DNA of 64,000 nucleotides from Bacillus sp. SA1-12 (GCF_000981385.1 NZ_LATZ01000003.1:124001-188000), one strand, 5' to 3'; shown: positions 38,066 through 46,752, counted from the stretch's first letter. Notes: a model not told the origin generated them from the letters alone. Program-made: numbers and translations.

Positions 38066-38090
38066 ATTGTTACTACATTATTATCATTTC

Positions 38091-38366
38091 TTAGTCTTGT
38101 TCTTGATCCTGTTGTTGATCCTGATCAGAATCTGCTTTAGCTTTAACTCGTGCACGAGATTCACTATCAACTTCAATGTGAATATCTACTTTCGCGTTAC
38201 CACTGTTAATGACTTTTGCATTATTAATGTTTTTATCTTTTAATTTGATATCATTTTCGTTATCTAATTCATTATCTAAGCGGTTATCTACATTTGTTTT
38301 GTTTTCTGCGTCTGCTTTAGCTTTAGCTCTTGCTTCAGCTTCATTATCTTTTCCCCAATATGACAT
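38091..38366 (-). CDS. Hypothetical low-complexity protein, probable spore-associated paralogue B
   Basis: A 91-residue, highly charged protein with strong bias to Lys, Asp, Asn and Ala (ARAKAKADAENK; DNRLDNELDNEND) and a QDQQQDQEQD tail. The central VINSGNAKVDIHIEVDSES matches the motif of the downstream gene. GGGGGTG precedes the ATG. It is probably disordered except for the motif. The two genes look like a duplicated pair in one unit. The role is unknown; a spore-coat protein is suspected from the neighbours. Confidence 0.65.
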   Translation of the reverse strand: MSYWGKDNEAEARAKAKADAENKTNVDNRLDNELDNENDIKLKDKNINNAKVINSGNAKVDIHIEVDSESRARVKAKADSDQDQQQDQEQD

Positions 38367-38556
38367 GGTGTCTCACCCCCTTGCTTTCTTACTAGTACTA
38401 TATTCAAAAGATCATTCAATAGAGTGGACAATTTTCCATAGTCAACGGCACATTTTAAAAGAAGGGACCTATAATTAGAATCGGTCTGGGAAAATGTAAG
38501 GGATGAGAGTACATTCTTCAGGGATGAAATCGATAGCACTTTTTGGATTTTAATGA

Positions 38557-38578
38557 TATAATTATAACCAGGTACTAA
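38557..38578 (+). promoter_or_regulatory. -10 element with overlapping FapR-like operator before fabI
   Basis: TATAAT (38557-38562) runs into TTATAACCAGGTACTAA (38562-38578). The right half matches the FapR half-site GGTACTAA exactly; the left half TTATAACC differs at two positions. FapR represses fab genes and is released by malonyl-CoA. B. subtilis fabI belongs to this regulon. Confidence 0.65.
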
Positions 38579-38607
38579 TAACATGTATTAATATTAGGAG
38601 GATGTAC

Positions 38608-39381
38608 ATGAGTTTATCACTTAATGGTCGCAATATTGTCGTTATGGGAGTAGCAAACAAACGCAGCATCGCATGGGGTATTGCACGCTCTTTACATAAT
38701 GCTGGTGCTAGACTAATTTTTACATATGCAGGTGAACGTTTGGAGAAGTCTGTTCGTGACCTGGCAGAATCATTAGAGCGCAATGATTCCATTGTTTTGC
38801 CTTGTGATGTAACAAATGATGAGGAAATTAAAACATGCTTTGGTCAAATTAAGGAAGAAGTAGGCGTAATCCATGGTGTAGCCCATTGTATCGCATTTGC
38901 ACACAAGGAGGAGCTGCAAGGAGAATATCTGAACACAACACGTGATGGCTTTTTATTAGCCCACAATATTAGTTCATATTCTTTAACAGCTGTTGCGAAG
39001 GAAGCAAGAGGAATTATGACAGAAGGCGGCAGCATCGTCACGTTAACTTACCTTGGCGGAGAGCGGGTACTGCCAAATTACAACGTAATGGGCGTTGCTA
39101 AAGCTTCCCTGGAAGCTAGTGTCAGATATTTAGCAAGCGACCTTGGCAAAGATGGCATTCGTGTGAATTCAATCTCAGCTGGTCCTATTCGTACATTATC
39201 AGCTAAAGGAATCAGTGATTTCAATTCTATTCTAAAAGAAATTGAAGAGCGCGCACCGCTTCGCAGAACAACAACACCTGAAGAAGTAGGTGATACAGCA
39301 CTATTCTTATTTAGCGATCTTTCAAGAGGCATGACTGGTGAAAATCTTCACGTTGATTCAGGATATCATATTATCGCTTAA
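38608..39381 (+). CDS. fabI: Enoyl-ACP reductase FabI
   Basis: NADH/NADPH-dependent SDR enzyme of 257 residues for the last step of fatty acid elongation and target of triclosan-type inhibitors. The cofactor segment is VVMGVANKRSIAWGIARSL. The active-site pair lies in NYNVMGVAK (Tyr-x6-Lys), followed by ISAGPIRTLSAKGI. ATG 38608 was preferred over 38602 because AGGAGG lies at the right distance. The position between thiF and cotO is the same as in B. subtilis. Confidence 0.96.
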   Translation: MSLSLNGRNIVVMGVANKRSIAWGIARSLHNAGARLIFTYAGERLEKSVRDLAESLERNDSIVLPCDVTNDEEIKTCFGQIKEEVGVIHGVAHCIAFAHKEELQGEYLNTTRDGFLLAHNISSYSLTAVAKEARGIMTEGGSIVTLTYLGGERVLPNYNVMGVAKASLEASVRYLASDLGKDGIRVNSISAGPIRTLSAKGISDFNSILKEIEERAPLRRTTTPEEVGDTALFLFSDLSRGMTGENLHVDSGYHIIA

Positions 39382-39385
39382 CAAA

Positions 39386-39525
39386 ACAAAAGCGTAAGCG
39401 CCTTGATCAGACCCGACAAGCATAAGACGCTCATGAATAGAAGGTGTACTTTAGCTTCAATTCATGAGTGGCTTATGACGTCGAGGGGCTAGGCGCTGGA
39501 GCTAGATGTCGTACGCTTATCCAAA
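39386..39525. repeat. Dispersed palindromic intergenic repeat, copy 4
   Basis: AGCGTAAGCGCCTTGATCAG is followed by CCGACAAGCATAAGACGCTC and then ATGAATAGAAGGTGTACTT. The reverse arm is ATTCATGAGTGGCTTATGAC, followed by GAGGGGCTAGGCGCTGGAGC. The whole can fold into one long hairpin. This is the most complete of the four related copies in the window. Confidence 0.7.
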
Positions 39526-39559
39526 GTATGAGAATTTTATAATTTTCTAAACAAATTCA

Positions 39560-39628
39560 AAAGGGACTGATCCAACCATCCAATATAAGGGAATTTCCTG
39601 ATATTGCACGGGGATCAGTCCCTTTTTT
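39560..39628. terminator. Strong terminator between fabI and the EAL gene
   Basis: AAAGGGACTGATCC (39560-39573) is the exact inverted repeat of GGATCAGTCCCTTT (39612-39625) with T7 at the end. It serves fabI and, less clearly, the convergent EAL gene. Confidence 0.85.
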
Positions 39629-39636
39629 TGATCGTT

Positions 39637-40551
39637 CTACAAAATCTCTCCCAGAAGATCTCGTGCAGGCTGGCGTTTGAGCACAGTCCCATTTTGAACA
39701 AGGATGATTTCATCAGCTATATCAATGGCCACAGTCCTGCCTAACCTTTGCTCAATATTAGCTAAACATTTCTGAGCCGTTTCCGTAATCGAGGGAATGG
39801 GGTTATTCGGCTTTGCGATAAAAAAACCCTGGCCATATGTAATGCCTAAATCAATTACCCTTTGAAGCTCAGCTTCTGTTTCAATTCCTTCCGCGATGAT
39901 TTCACAACTCATTTTTTTCGCAAACATCACAAATGCCTCGAGGATATGGAATTTTACTTCATTATGGTCAACGCCGCTTATTAACGAACGGTCCACCTTA
40001 ATATAATCCGGCATTAATTCAGATATAGATTGCAAGGAGGAATAGCCTGCACCCGCGTCATCAATCGCAATTTGAAAGCCTTGTTCACGATAATGATGTA
40101 GTACATTTCTAAATGCGGCAAAGTCATGGATGGCATTTCTTTCGGTAATTTCAAACACAACATGGTGAGGGGCAATTCCGTATTGGTCTAGCAGGGAAAT
40201 GGTATGGCCGGGATTAAACTGGTTATCATACATCACTTGGGAATTTAAATTAATAAATAGTTTTTTATCTTTTAAGATTCCTTTACTTTCGGCAAATGCA
40301 CGCTCCCTCGCGATTTTTTCCAACGTGTATAATAATCCTTCTCTCTCGGCAAAAGGAAATAGATGAGAAGGACTATAAAAAGGACTGTCAAGGGGTCCTC
40401 TTGATAAAGCCTCAAATCCGTATGTTTGATGGCTATGAAAATGAACAATTGGTTGAAAATGAATGGTGAGCTGCTTCTTTTCTAGAATTGTCATAAATTG
40501 TTCCTTCAAAGAAGCTCCCTTATCAGAAGGGACAGTACGATCATTGTTCAT
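39637..40551 (-). CDS. EAL-domain cyclic-di-GMP phosphodiesterase
   Basis: A stand-alone EAL domain fills most of the 304 residues. The catalytic set looks complete: GFEALSRG (Glu47), INLNSQ, FEITERNAI, IAIDDAGAGYSS, DYIKVDRSLI, IIAEGIETEAEL and QGFFIAKP. No membrane helix is present, so it is cytoplasmic. A C-terminal tail of about 50 residues follows. It probably hydrolyses c-di-GMP. It is placed between fabI and cotO and transcribed against both, so it looks like an insertion relative to B. subtilis. Confidence 0.92.
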   Translation of the reverse strand: MNNDRTVPSDKGASLKEQFMTILEKKQLTIHFQPIVHFHSHQTYGFEALSRGPLDSPFYSPSHLFPFAEREGLLYTLEKIARERAFAESKGILKDKKLFINLNSQVMYDNQFNPGHTISLLDQYGIAPHHVVFEITERNAIHDFAAFRNVLHHYREQGFQIAIDDAGAGYSSLQSISELMPDYIKVDRSLISGVDHNEVKFHILEAFVMFAKKMSCEIIAEGIETEAELQRVIDLGITYGQGFFIAKPNNPIPSITETAQKCLANIEQRLGRTVAIDIADEIILVQNGTVLKRQPARDLLGEIL

Positions 40552-40716
40552 GCCTTTTCTCCTTTAATAAAACAAGCAGGTTCTTGTTTATGTTGTCTAA
40601 ATAGGTAACTAAAATCTATGTAATTCGACAATAACAATTAAATATTAAGGCAGAGTAAATTTAGTGTAAAATTTTTTATCTTTGTTAACAGTATCAATCA
40701 ATGATAAGAAATAGGC

Positions 40717-40743
40717 ACATAACCTAGAAATGATCATAAACTG
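40717..40743 (+). promoter_or_regulatory. Sigma-K-like promoter of cotO
   Basis: AC (40717-40718), 16 bases, then CATAAACTG (40735-40743). This matches AC-N16-CATANNNTA at all but the last position and lies 34 bases before the cotO ATG. Confidence 0.5.
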
Positions 40744-40777
40744 CTATAGAGCAGATTTATTATAGAGGAGGTTTCCG

Positions 40778-41293
40778 ATGAGCAGAAATCAGCAACTTAA
40801 GCCGCTGTTGTATATTGTGCAGCCGGAATACGATAACATTGCTCCAAAAATGCAAGAGTTAGTCATAATAAAGCCGGTAAAGAAACAGGAAAGCTTACCG
40901 GTGGAACCTATAGAAGCTGAGACAGCAGAGACAAAAGCAGAGATTTCATTAAATCCTGTTGTAGAAGCAGAACCAGAACCAGAACCAGAACCAGAAGTTG
41001 AAGCTGAACAGAGTAAAAAGGAAGAAGTTATACATGATGAAAAACAGGAACGAAAAAGAAAACCAAGAATACCAATCTCCCAGATGACGATTCCTGAAAA
41101 GGTTGAGTTTTTTACAAATCTTCCGAAAAATATGCCGAAATCTTTGTGTCTTATCGAAACAACTGATAGCACTTATCGGGGGATTATCGTGTCAGAGGAG
41201 GATGGAGTCGTGACTATACGATCTTTACACCATCCACGACCAATTGATATTCAGCTTGAAGACATCCAGGCAATCAATGTATTAGGTTTTTAA
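40778..41293 (+). CDS. cotO: Spore coat protein CotO (YjbX)
   Basis: A 171-residue protein beginning MSRNQQLKPLLYIVQPEYD. The middle (about residues 45-100) is low-complexity Glu/Pro-rich (EPEPEPEPEVE), then a basic KRKPRIP stretch. The C-terminal domain is PEKVEFFTNLPKNMPKSLCL and then a small beta-rich, Sm-like part with RGIIVSEEDGVVTIRS. CotO is a coat morphogenetic protein in the B. subtilis and B. cereus groups. Its position directly after fabI and before cotZ/cotY is conserved. Confidence 0.85.
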   Translation: MSRNQQLKPLLYIVQPEYDNIAPKMQELVIIKPVKKQESLPVEPIEAETAETKAEISLNPVVEAEPEPEPEPEVEAEQSKKEEVIHDEKQERKRKPRIPISQMTIPEKVEFFTNLPKNMPKSLCLIETTDSTYRGIIVSEEDGVVTIRSLHHPRPIDIQLEDIQAINVLGF

Positions 41294-41297
41294 ATGG

Positions 41298-41342
41298 ATA
41301 AGGCTATCGCAAAAGAGTCTGAATCTTTTGTGACAGCCTTAT
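41298..41342 (+). terminator. Probable terminator of cotO
   Basis: ATAAGGCT-a-TC..CAAAAGA pairs with TCTTTTG..GA-c-AGCCTTAT. The stem is long but the T-run is delayed. Confidence 0.45.
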
Positions 41343-41366
41343 ATCGTCCGGTTTTTAATAGCCAGT

Positions 41367-41789
41367 TCATGTCAACATCTGTGGTGATAAGCATTGAATG
41401 GCACAACTATTCGATACATCTACTTTGATAAAATTTTCCGTTTTTAATAATCTTTTTACAAAGCAAATCTGATCTTCATTAAAAAGATGAATCAGTTCCC
41501 CGCTTGCATTTAATGGCTTTAGCAGTCTTAATGTAAGATGGAAGTTATGAATGGATTCCACCCGGAAAAATACAGTGCCATAACCTTTTACATCTATAAA
41601 ATGATAGGCTTTAAACAATTCGCCCTCTTTTAAAAATAAAAGGATTGGAATGGAATCTCCTAATAGGTTCATGGGATAAAGGAGATAGCGGTAGCGATGT
41701 GCAGCACGTTGTTCTTCAACCGCGTTTTGCAGAGAGATAATTGTTTCTATCACGTGAATCATGTAATGATCATCACTAGTCCTTTTCAT
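41367..41789 (-). CDS. CotY/CotZ-family spore coat protein, Cys-poor variant
   Basis: A 140-residue protein aligns with the downstream-encoded CotY/CotZ homologue over its length: GDSIPILLFLKEGELFKAYHF against [41 protein letters not shown] against [21 protein letters not shown]; and CAIQCLSPQ against CAIQCLSPD. It has kept the CAIQCLSP end but lost most of the Cys of the family. It probably belongs to the crust or exosporium basal layer. GGGAGGG precedes the ATG. Confidence 0.8.
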   Translation of the reverse strand: MKRTSDDHYMIHVIETIISLQNAVEEQRAAHRYRYLLYPMNLLGDSIPILLFLKEGELFKAYHFIDVKGYGTVFFRVESIHNFHLTLRLLKPLNASGELIHLFNEDQICFVKRLLKTENFIKVDVSNSCAIQCLSPQMLT

Positions 41790-41904
41790 TGGTTCCCTCC
41801 CTTTCTATTATATATGCCTATATTAGGATAGATATAATAGAAGAAAAGGTAATAATGAAAATGCCTATTTGTTGATAAATGGGCATTTTTAAGTAGATCA
41901 ATAT

Positions 41905-41932
41905 GTAAAAAAGACTGCTGTGACCAGCAGTC
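41905..41932 (-). terminator. Terminator of the cotY/cotZ-like gene
   Basis: On the minus strand GGACTGCTG-gtca-CAGCAGTC is followed by T6, starting just after the stop codon. A second hairpin at 41858-41890 (AAAATGCC/GGCATTTT) lies further on. Confidence 0.8.
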
Positions 41933-41938
41933 CATCTT

Positions 41939-42415
41939 TTATTTGCAGTGTTTTTTATCCATCGCACGGTTTACTAAATCAGGTGATAAGCATTGAATAG
42001 CACAGAAGCAATCAAGATCTACTTCAATACAGAAGTCAGATTTTGCAAGTCCGAAGAAGTCACCGTCACAAGGATCACATACGCTCTCAGTATCGCCATT
42101 CACATCAAAAGGACGTAGCAGTGATAATGTTGCACAGCAATCTTTAACGTGCTCAACGCGGAAGAAGATTGTTTTAAAGCAAGCCATATCACCTAAGAAG
42201 CCACCTACGTTACCGAAAGCTTTAAACAGATCACCTTTTTTATCGTATAAAATGAATGGAATTGTATCTCTACCCGGACTAGCTGCTGGGCTTAACAAAT
42301 TGCTGAAACAGCTAGTTGGACAGCTAATTTCTTCAACTGCTTCTTGCTCAGCTAAAATTTGCTCAACTGCTTCACACACGCAATTGTTATCGCGGTCTTT
42401 ACCTTTGCAACCCAT
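41939..42415 (-). CDS. cotZ: Spore crust/exosporium protein CotY/CotZ/ExsY family
   Basis: A Cys-rich protein of 158 residues with about 18 Cys, among them [26 protein letters not shown] and the signature [13 protein letters not shown] at the end. Members self-assemble into disulfide-linked sheets that form the crust in B. subtilis or the exosporium basal layer in B. cereus. It cannot be assigned to CotY or CotZ from sequence alone. A sigma-K-like promoter precedes it. It forms the left border of the accessory glycosylation genes. Confidence 0.88.
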   Translation of the reverse strand: MGCKGKDRDNNCVCEAVEQILAEQEAVEEISCPTSCFSNLLSPAASPGRDTIPFILYDKKGDLFKAFGNVGGFLGDMACFKTIFFRVEHVKDCCATLSLLRPFDVNGDTESVCDPCDGDFFGLAKSDFCIEVDLDCFCAIQCLSPDLVNRAMDKKHCK

Positions 42416-42462
42416 TTATTTTCATCTCCTTAAAATTAGTTATTTGACTCTCTAGTCCTTAA

Positions 42463-42490
42463 CACAATATGTGAGTTATCCCTAGATGGT
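42463..42490 (-). promoter_or_regulatory. Sigma-K-like promoter of the cotY/cotZ gene
   Basis: On the minus strand AC, 17 bases, CATATTGTG, a one-mismatch fit to AC-N17-CATANNNTA. It lies about 48 bases before the ATG. Confidence 0.5.
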
Positions 42491-42594
42491 GTGGGCAATC
42501 GTCCAAAATTGAGGGAGGGGGGCTTTTCTTTTTTTGTGTATTTGTATTAGGTACAAGTGTCTGTAACGATGAGAAGCTAGCTTTTTAACGAATG

Positions 42595-43881
42595 TTAATC
42601 AAGTAAGTTTTTAAACTCATGCCATTTTGAATGATTGACTTTCGTAATGCTAGATTGATGGTTTCTCACATTGTAGATTGTAAAGTCACGATAACATAGT
42701 GGCCCTGTTTTCATTAATTCTTTTAATACTAAAACATCTTCATACAATTTACCCTCCTCAAAAGAAATGACAGGAAATCCGCCAATCGCTTTTAACTTAT
42801 CTGTCCGATAAATTCTAGGTCCCAGAGGAAAATGGTAAGAAAGGAGTTCGTTTTCATCCATGACTGGTTTGCCATTCGTTACCTCACTAAATTTCATTTC
42901 ATGTGAATCGAACTGCCGCCAATTTCTCAAATTTCCATAGAGGACAGCTGCAGACGCAGGAAGTGTCATTATTTGCTCCTTAATTGTTGAAATCGCATCC
43001 GGGTCAAGCCAGTCGTCTGCATCAAGCTCTAAGATGAAATCTGAGGAAACATAGGGTAAAAGTTGGTTTAGAGCTCTTGCCTTTCCTTCGTTTTCTTTTT
43101 GGAATACCCATATATTCCGTCCACCGTTCCATTTTGTAAGACGCTCATATGTCTTGTCAGTTGAACCGTCATCAATGACTAATAGTTGATTAATTGGTGT
43201 ATGTTGCAGCAGACAGGAGGTAATAGCAGTTTCTACATAGCTGGCCATATTATAGGTTGAAATCATAACTGCTAAAGAGGGAGATTGATCATAAGCTCCT
43301 TTTGATGGTGAAGAATATTTCGCGATAAACTCCCATTTATTTATTGTTTTAGTATATGCTCTAGGATTAAAGGGCTTGACCATCGGTTTCGTTATTTTTA
43401 CTATTTTTGCTTTTTCTATTTTTTTTAGCCAGGCTGGAAGGACAGCTTCATTAAAAGGGATTTGTTCTTTTGTGAATAAAGGTGTTTGTTTTAAGAAGGT
43501 AGCTTTAACTAATAGCGGCCTTTCAATTTCCCGACCGTGAAATTGAAATGAATTTGTCAGGATAGAACTGTTTTGATCTATATGTGTAAAGAGCGTTTCA
43601 ATCTCTGAAATAAGGTATTCGTGTTTATTTAAAAATAAAACATAGTTACTATTGAGTGATTGTAAACAAACATTTAACGTTTTTCCAAGGTCCTGGTCAA
43701 TCATTTCTACTATTTTTAAAGGGATCTTTTGTGATGTTTTGTCCATGTAAAAAGCAGTCTTATTCTTTTTAATAATTGTTGCTGCTTTTAAACGATAATC
43801 AAGGAAATTTAAGGACTCAATTGCTTTATTTAAAGCAGTCTGACTAGTGTAATTGATCAAAAAAACATGTATGTCTTTCAA
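42595..43881 (-). CDS. Family 2 glycosyltransferase with N-terminal extension
   Basis: Protein of 428 residues starting at TTG (GGAGG 8 bases before it, directly after the stop of the upstream GT gene). Residues 1 to about 195 match no family I can name; they contain a degenerate GT-like pattern. The GT-A domain begins at SLAVMISTYNMASYVE and shows LVIDDGSTDKTYE and LELDADDWLDPDAI, the metal/nucleotide-sugar Asp motif. It probably transfers a sugar onto a spore-surface acceptor. It is the second gene of a two-gene minus-strand unit. Confidence 0.85.
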   Translation of the reverse strand: MKDIHVFLINYTSQTALNKAIESLNFLDYRLKAATIIKKNKTAFYMDKTSQKIPLKIVEMIDQDLGKTLNVCLQSLNSNYVLFLNKHEYLISEIETLFTHIDQNSSILTNSFQFHGREIERPLLVKATFLKQTPLFTKEQIPFNEAVLPAWLKKIEKAKIVKITKPMVKPFNPRAYTKTINKWEFIAKYSSPSKGAYDQSPSLAVMISTYNMASYVETAITSCLLQHTPINQLLVIDDGSTDKTYERLTKWNGGRNIWVFQKENEGKARALNQLLPYVSSDFILELDADDWLDPDAISTIKEQIMTLPASAAVLYGNLRNWRQFDSHEMKFSEVTNGKPVMDENELLSYHFPLGPRIYRTDKLKAIGGFPVISFEEGKLYEDVLVLKELMKTGPLCYRDFTIYNVRNHQSSITKVNHSKWHEFKNLLD

Positions 43882-44640
43882 CTAGAGACCTCCATTATTA
43901 GTGAAATTATTTAGTTTTAGGTTTTTAAGGTAATCAGTTTGTTCTTTTAATAAATACTCGTTTATCTGATGTTTATATCTCTCTTTTACAACCTCAGTTT
44001 CTAAAGCTATTTCCTCCTGATGATTTTTTGTACCCATTGCAGCGTGCTCTCTATAGAAAACAAGTAGTTTATTAATATATAGAAAATCGTACTTTAGTAA
44101 AATGCGGCACCACATATCATAATCATTTGCATAGCGTAATGTTTCATCAAACAAGCCTACATCTGCAAACAGATCCATTTTTGCCATAACAGTGCAGCCA
44201 TTTATTGGGCAGAAGTTTAAAAACGTTTTAAGAAAAGACAGTTTATTGTAAGAAGGGTTTTTGACTCTGCGTACATATTCACCTTTGGAATTCATGACAA
44301 TATAAGGAGAATAAGAGACTGTGGCATTTTTATTTTTCATTAATTTTAGTTGTTCTGAAGTCTTTTCAGGTTTGTATAAGTCATCTGAGCTTAACCATGA
44401 GAAATACTCTCCGGTGGCATGTTGAATGCCTGTATTCAACGCGCTTGCTGTCCCGCCATTCTTTTTTTGTATATATTTAATTTCTTTTAAATAAGGATTT
44501 ATTTTATCTGTATATTTTGAAGAACCATCATCAACAACGATCACTTCTATATTTTTATACGTCTGATTCAATGCACTTTCAATGGCTTTGTCAACATATT
44601 GACAATTGTAAAAGGGGATAACGATTGAAACCTTTTCCAT
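43882..44640 (-). CDS. Family 2 glycosyltransferase
   Basis: Compact GT-A enzyme of 252 residues beginning MEKVSIVIPFYNCQYVDKAI. Motifs EVIVVDDGSS and FSWLSSDDLYKPEK carry the Asp residues for nucleotide-sugar and metal binding. GLFDETLRYANDYDMWCRIL is the acceptor-side ED-type motif. It is cytoplasmic with no membrane helix. It is adjacent to the second GT with no gap. A sigma-K-type -10 lies about 90 bases upstream. Confidence 0.88.
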   Translation of the reverse strand: MEKVSIVIPFYNCQYVDKAIESALNQTYKNIEVIVVDDGSSKYTDKINPYLKEIKYIQKKNGGTASALNTGIQHATGEYFSWLSSDDLYKPEKTSEQLKLMKNKNATVSYSPYIVMNSKGEYVRRVKNPSYNKLSFLKTFLNFCPINGCTVMAKMDLFADVGLFDETLRYANDYDMWCRILLKYDFLYINKLLVFYREHAAMGTKNHQEEIALETEVVKERYKHQINEYLLKEQTDYLKNLKLNNFTNNGGL

Positions 44641-44727
44641 TTGTACCTCATTCCTGATCGTTTTTATTTATTTAAAGCGTAATCCTTCTTTAGCCATTCT
44701 GCTAATCAATCATTCTTTCTCATTAAA

Positions 44728-44736
44728 TAATGTATG
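44728..44736 (-). promoter_or_regulatory. Sigma-K-like -10 before the GT pair
   Basis: On the minus strand CATACATTA fits CATANNNTA. The -35 AC is not at an ideal distance, so confidence is low. Confidence 0.35.
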
Positions 44737-44846
44737 TATGCAATCTTGTTCTGACATTACGAATCAATTTTATCGGGACTTTCTTCTGATATTTCCATAT
44801 TTAAGCAGAATTTAGGTTATATATATATTCAAAAAAAAAATACGAA

Positions 44847-44855
44847 CATAAGCTA
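44847..44855 (+). promoter_or_regulatory. Sigma-K-like -10 before the LamG-GT4 gene
   Basis: CATAAGCTA fits CATANNNTA exactly and lies 27 bases before the start codon. The -35 position holds TC rather than AC. Confidence 0.4.
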
Positions 44856-44882
44856 ATAAAAAGGATAGGAGGGCAGTTCTTT

Positions 44883-46661
44883 ATGATGCGTAATATTTCA
44901 CTTTCTTTCCAAGATGAAAGTTGTGTCAAAACAGATAAGCAGTTAATTTCTAGTTTGAAAAATACATTTACAATTGAATTTTGGGCTAAACCATATACTA
45001 CACATTTCATTCATCAGCAATCAAGAAAATGGATATCTGATATTAGAAATCAGCGCTTTGCTATCACTCCTGTTTTTGGCGCTTATTTAGACAGCGATTT
45101 AACCCGAGCTGGTGTCGGAGTTTCAGTCGGTACGAACGGTGTTTCGGTTTATGAACATACAACAGATTATTTGCCTGCAACTTTAGTCTATGAAACGTCC
45201 ATTAATGATTGGACACATATTGCCATTGTTTATCAAAACAGAATTCCATCTTTATTTATTAATGGTGAATTTGTGAAGAAAGGGTTTAAAAGCAGGAAAA
45301 ACGTTGTTCCTTCAGCGGTTTTAGGTGGAGGTATTCCTAATGGGCATTATGTAGGTGAGCTTAAGGAAGTTAGGATATGGAGTACAGCCAAAATGCAAGA
45401 AGATATTAAAGAGAATATGACAAAAGAGCTTACTGGTGATGAAGATAATCTTGTTTGTTATTGGAAATTAAATGAGGGATCAGGAATGGTCGTTAAAGAT
45501 GCAACGCCAAATGGATACGATGGTACGATTTTAGGAGCAAAATGGAACAAAATTCAACCTGAAATTCCGCAAAATAAAAATGTCTTATTTACATTTTTTG
45601 TTCCAAGCGGCGGGGTTGAGACATTAAATAGACAACGCTTTTATGCTTTACATCAAAAGGGAATTAACTCGCACTTTTTGTATACACAAGGTGGAACTGG
45701 CCTCCAAAATAAAATTGATACATCGATATTCGTTACGAACGATGATGAGGAAATTAAAAACATAATTTTAGAAGGGAACTATGAAGCCATTGTGGTCGGG
45801 TCTGATCTTCTTCTTCTGAAAAAATTAAGAAATTTTGGCTATCAAGGTCCCTTAATTTATGAAATTCAAGGGTTAGGTTTTAATAAAGAGTATGCAGATT
45901 ATTTCTTGAAAAATCATGCTCTACCTATTTTGAACAAATATTGTGATGCTATTTTATATCCAAGAACACCGCATCTTATGAAGGCATTTGAAGATAACTT
46001 CCCACATATAACGAAATTTTGTTTTGATAATTGTTTTAACACAGAGGAGTTTCACTATCAAATCCTTCCAAAGCATGATCATCCAATTGTAGGATGGGTA
46101 GGGAGAATTGAGGAAAACAAGAATTGGAAAGACTTTCTTTTAATTGGAGCCGAATTAATAAAAGGAAATCCTTCTATCCAGCTTTGGATGTTTGAAGACA
46201 ATACATTGGGCGATAAGGAAGAGAGAGTCGCTTTCGAACAAATGATTGATAAACTGAATGTGCGTAATCATCTTACCATATATGCAAATCAGCCCCATGC
46301 AAAAATGGCAGATCACTTTTCGATGATTGGAGATTCAGGAGGATTTTTATGCTCGACCTCTAAAGTCGAGGGTTTCGGCTATGCTGTCTTAGAGGCAATG
46401 GTCTGTAAATGTCCAGTTCTGTCAACTGATTCAGATGGAGTGCGCAGTTTTATTAAACATGATATTACCGGGAAGTTTTTTGAGTTGGGGAATATTGATG
46501 ATGCTGTCCAACAAGGGAAAGAGTTATTATCAAATCTATCTTTAAGAGAAGCCATTAGACAGGAAGCTGAAAGACATATTAGAGAAACCTTTTCACCAGA
46601 AAAGTACGCAGTAAATTTCTTAAACATGCTTGAATTTTTTAAACGTAGAAATATAGGGTGA
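44883..46661 (+). CDS. LamG/concanavalin-like domain fused to GT4 glycosyltransferase
   Basis: Protein of 592 residues. Residues about 3-225 form a LamG/laminin-G-3-like lectin fold (FTIEFWAKP; DWTHIAIVYQNRIPSLFING; GELKEVRIWSTAKMQEDI; CYWKLNEGSG). Residues about 235-590 are a GT-B, family 4-like transferase with VGWVGRIEENKNWKDF and the EGFGYAVLE (E-x7-E) donor site. No signal peptide is seen. The lectin part may hold the glycan acceptor while the GT4 part extends it; that is inference. GGAGGG precedes the double ATG. Confidence 0.85.
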   Translation: MMRNISLSFQDESCVKTDKQLISSLKNTFTIEFWAKPYTTHFIHQQSRKWISDIRNQRFAITPVFGAYLDSDLTRAGVGVSVGTNGVSVYEHTTDYLPATLVYETSINDWTHIAIVYQNRIPSLFINGEFVKKGFKSRKNVVPSAVLGGGIPNGHYVGELKEVRIWSTAKMQEDIKENMTKELTGDEDNLVCYWKLNEGSGMVVKDATPNGYDGTILGAKWNKIQPEIPQNKNVLFTFFVPSGGVETLNRQRFYALHQKGINSHFLYTQGGTGLQNKIDTSIFVTNDDEEIKNIILEGNYEAIVVGSDLLLLKKLRNFGYQGPLIYEIQGLGFNKEYADYFLKNHALPILNKYCDAILYPRTPHLMKAFEDNFPHITKFCFDNCFNTEEFHYQILPKHDHPIVGWVGRIEENKNWKDFLLIGAELIKGNPSIQLWMFEDNTLGDKEERVAFEQMIDKLNVRNHLTIYANQPHAKMADHFSMIGDSGGFLCSTSKVEGFGYAVLEAMVCKCPVLSTDSDGVRSFIKHDITGKFFELGNIDDAVQQGKELLSNLSLREAIRQEAERHIRETFSPEKYAVNFLNMLEFFKRRNIG

Positions 46662-46696
46662 GGACTAAATTATTTATTTAATAAAGTAAAAAACAA

Positions 46697-46752
46697 CCTA
46701 AAAAGTACACCTATCTCTCTAACGTAGGTAGTGTATTTTTTAGGATTTTTTT
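46697..46752 (+). terminator. Terminator of the LamG-GT4 gene
   Basis: CCTAAAAAGTACAC pairs with GTGTATTTTTTAGG, with inner CTA/TAG pairing, and T7 follows. Confidence 0.7.
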
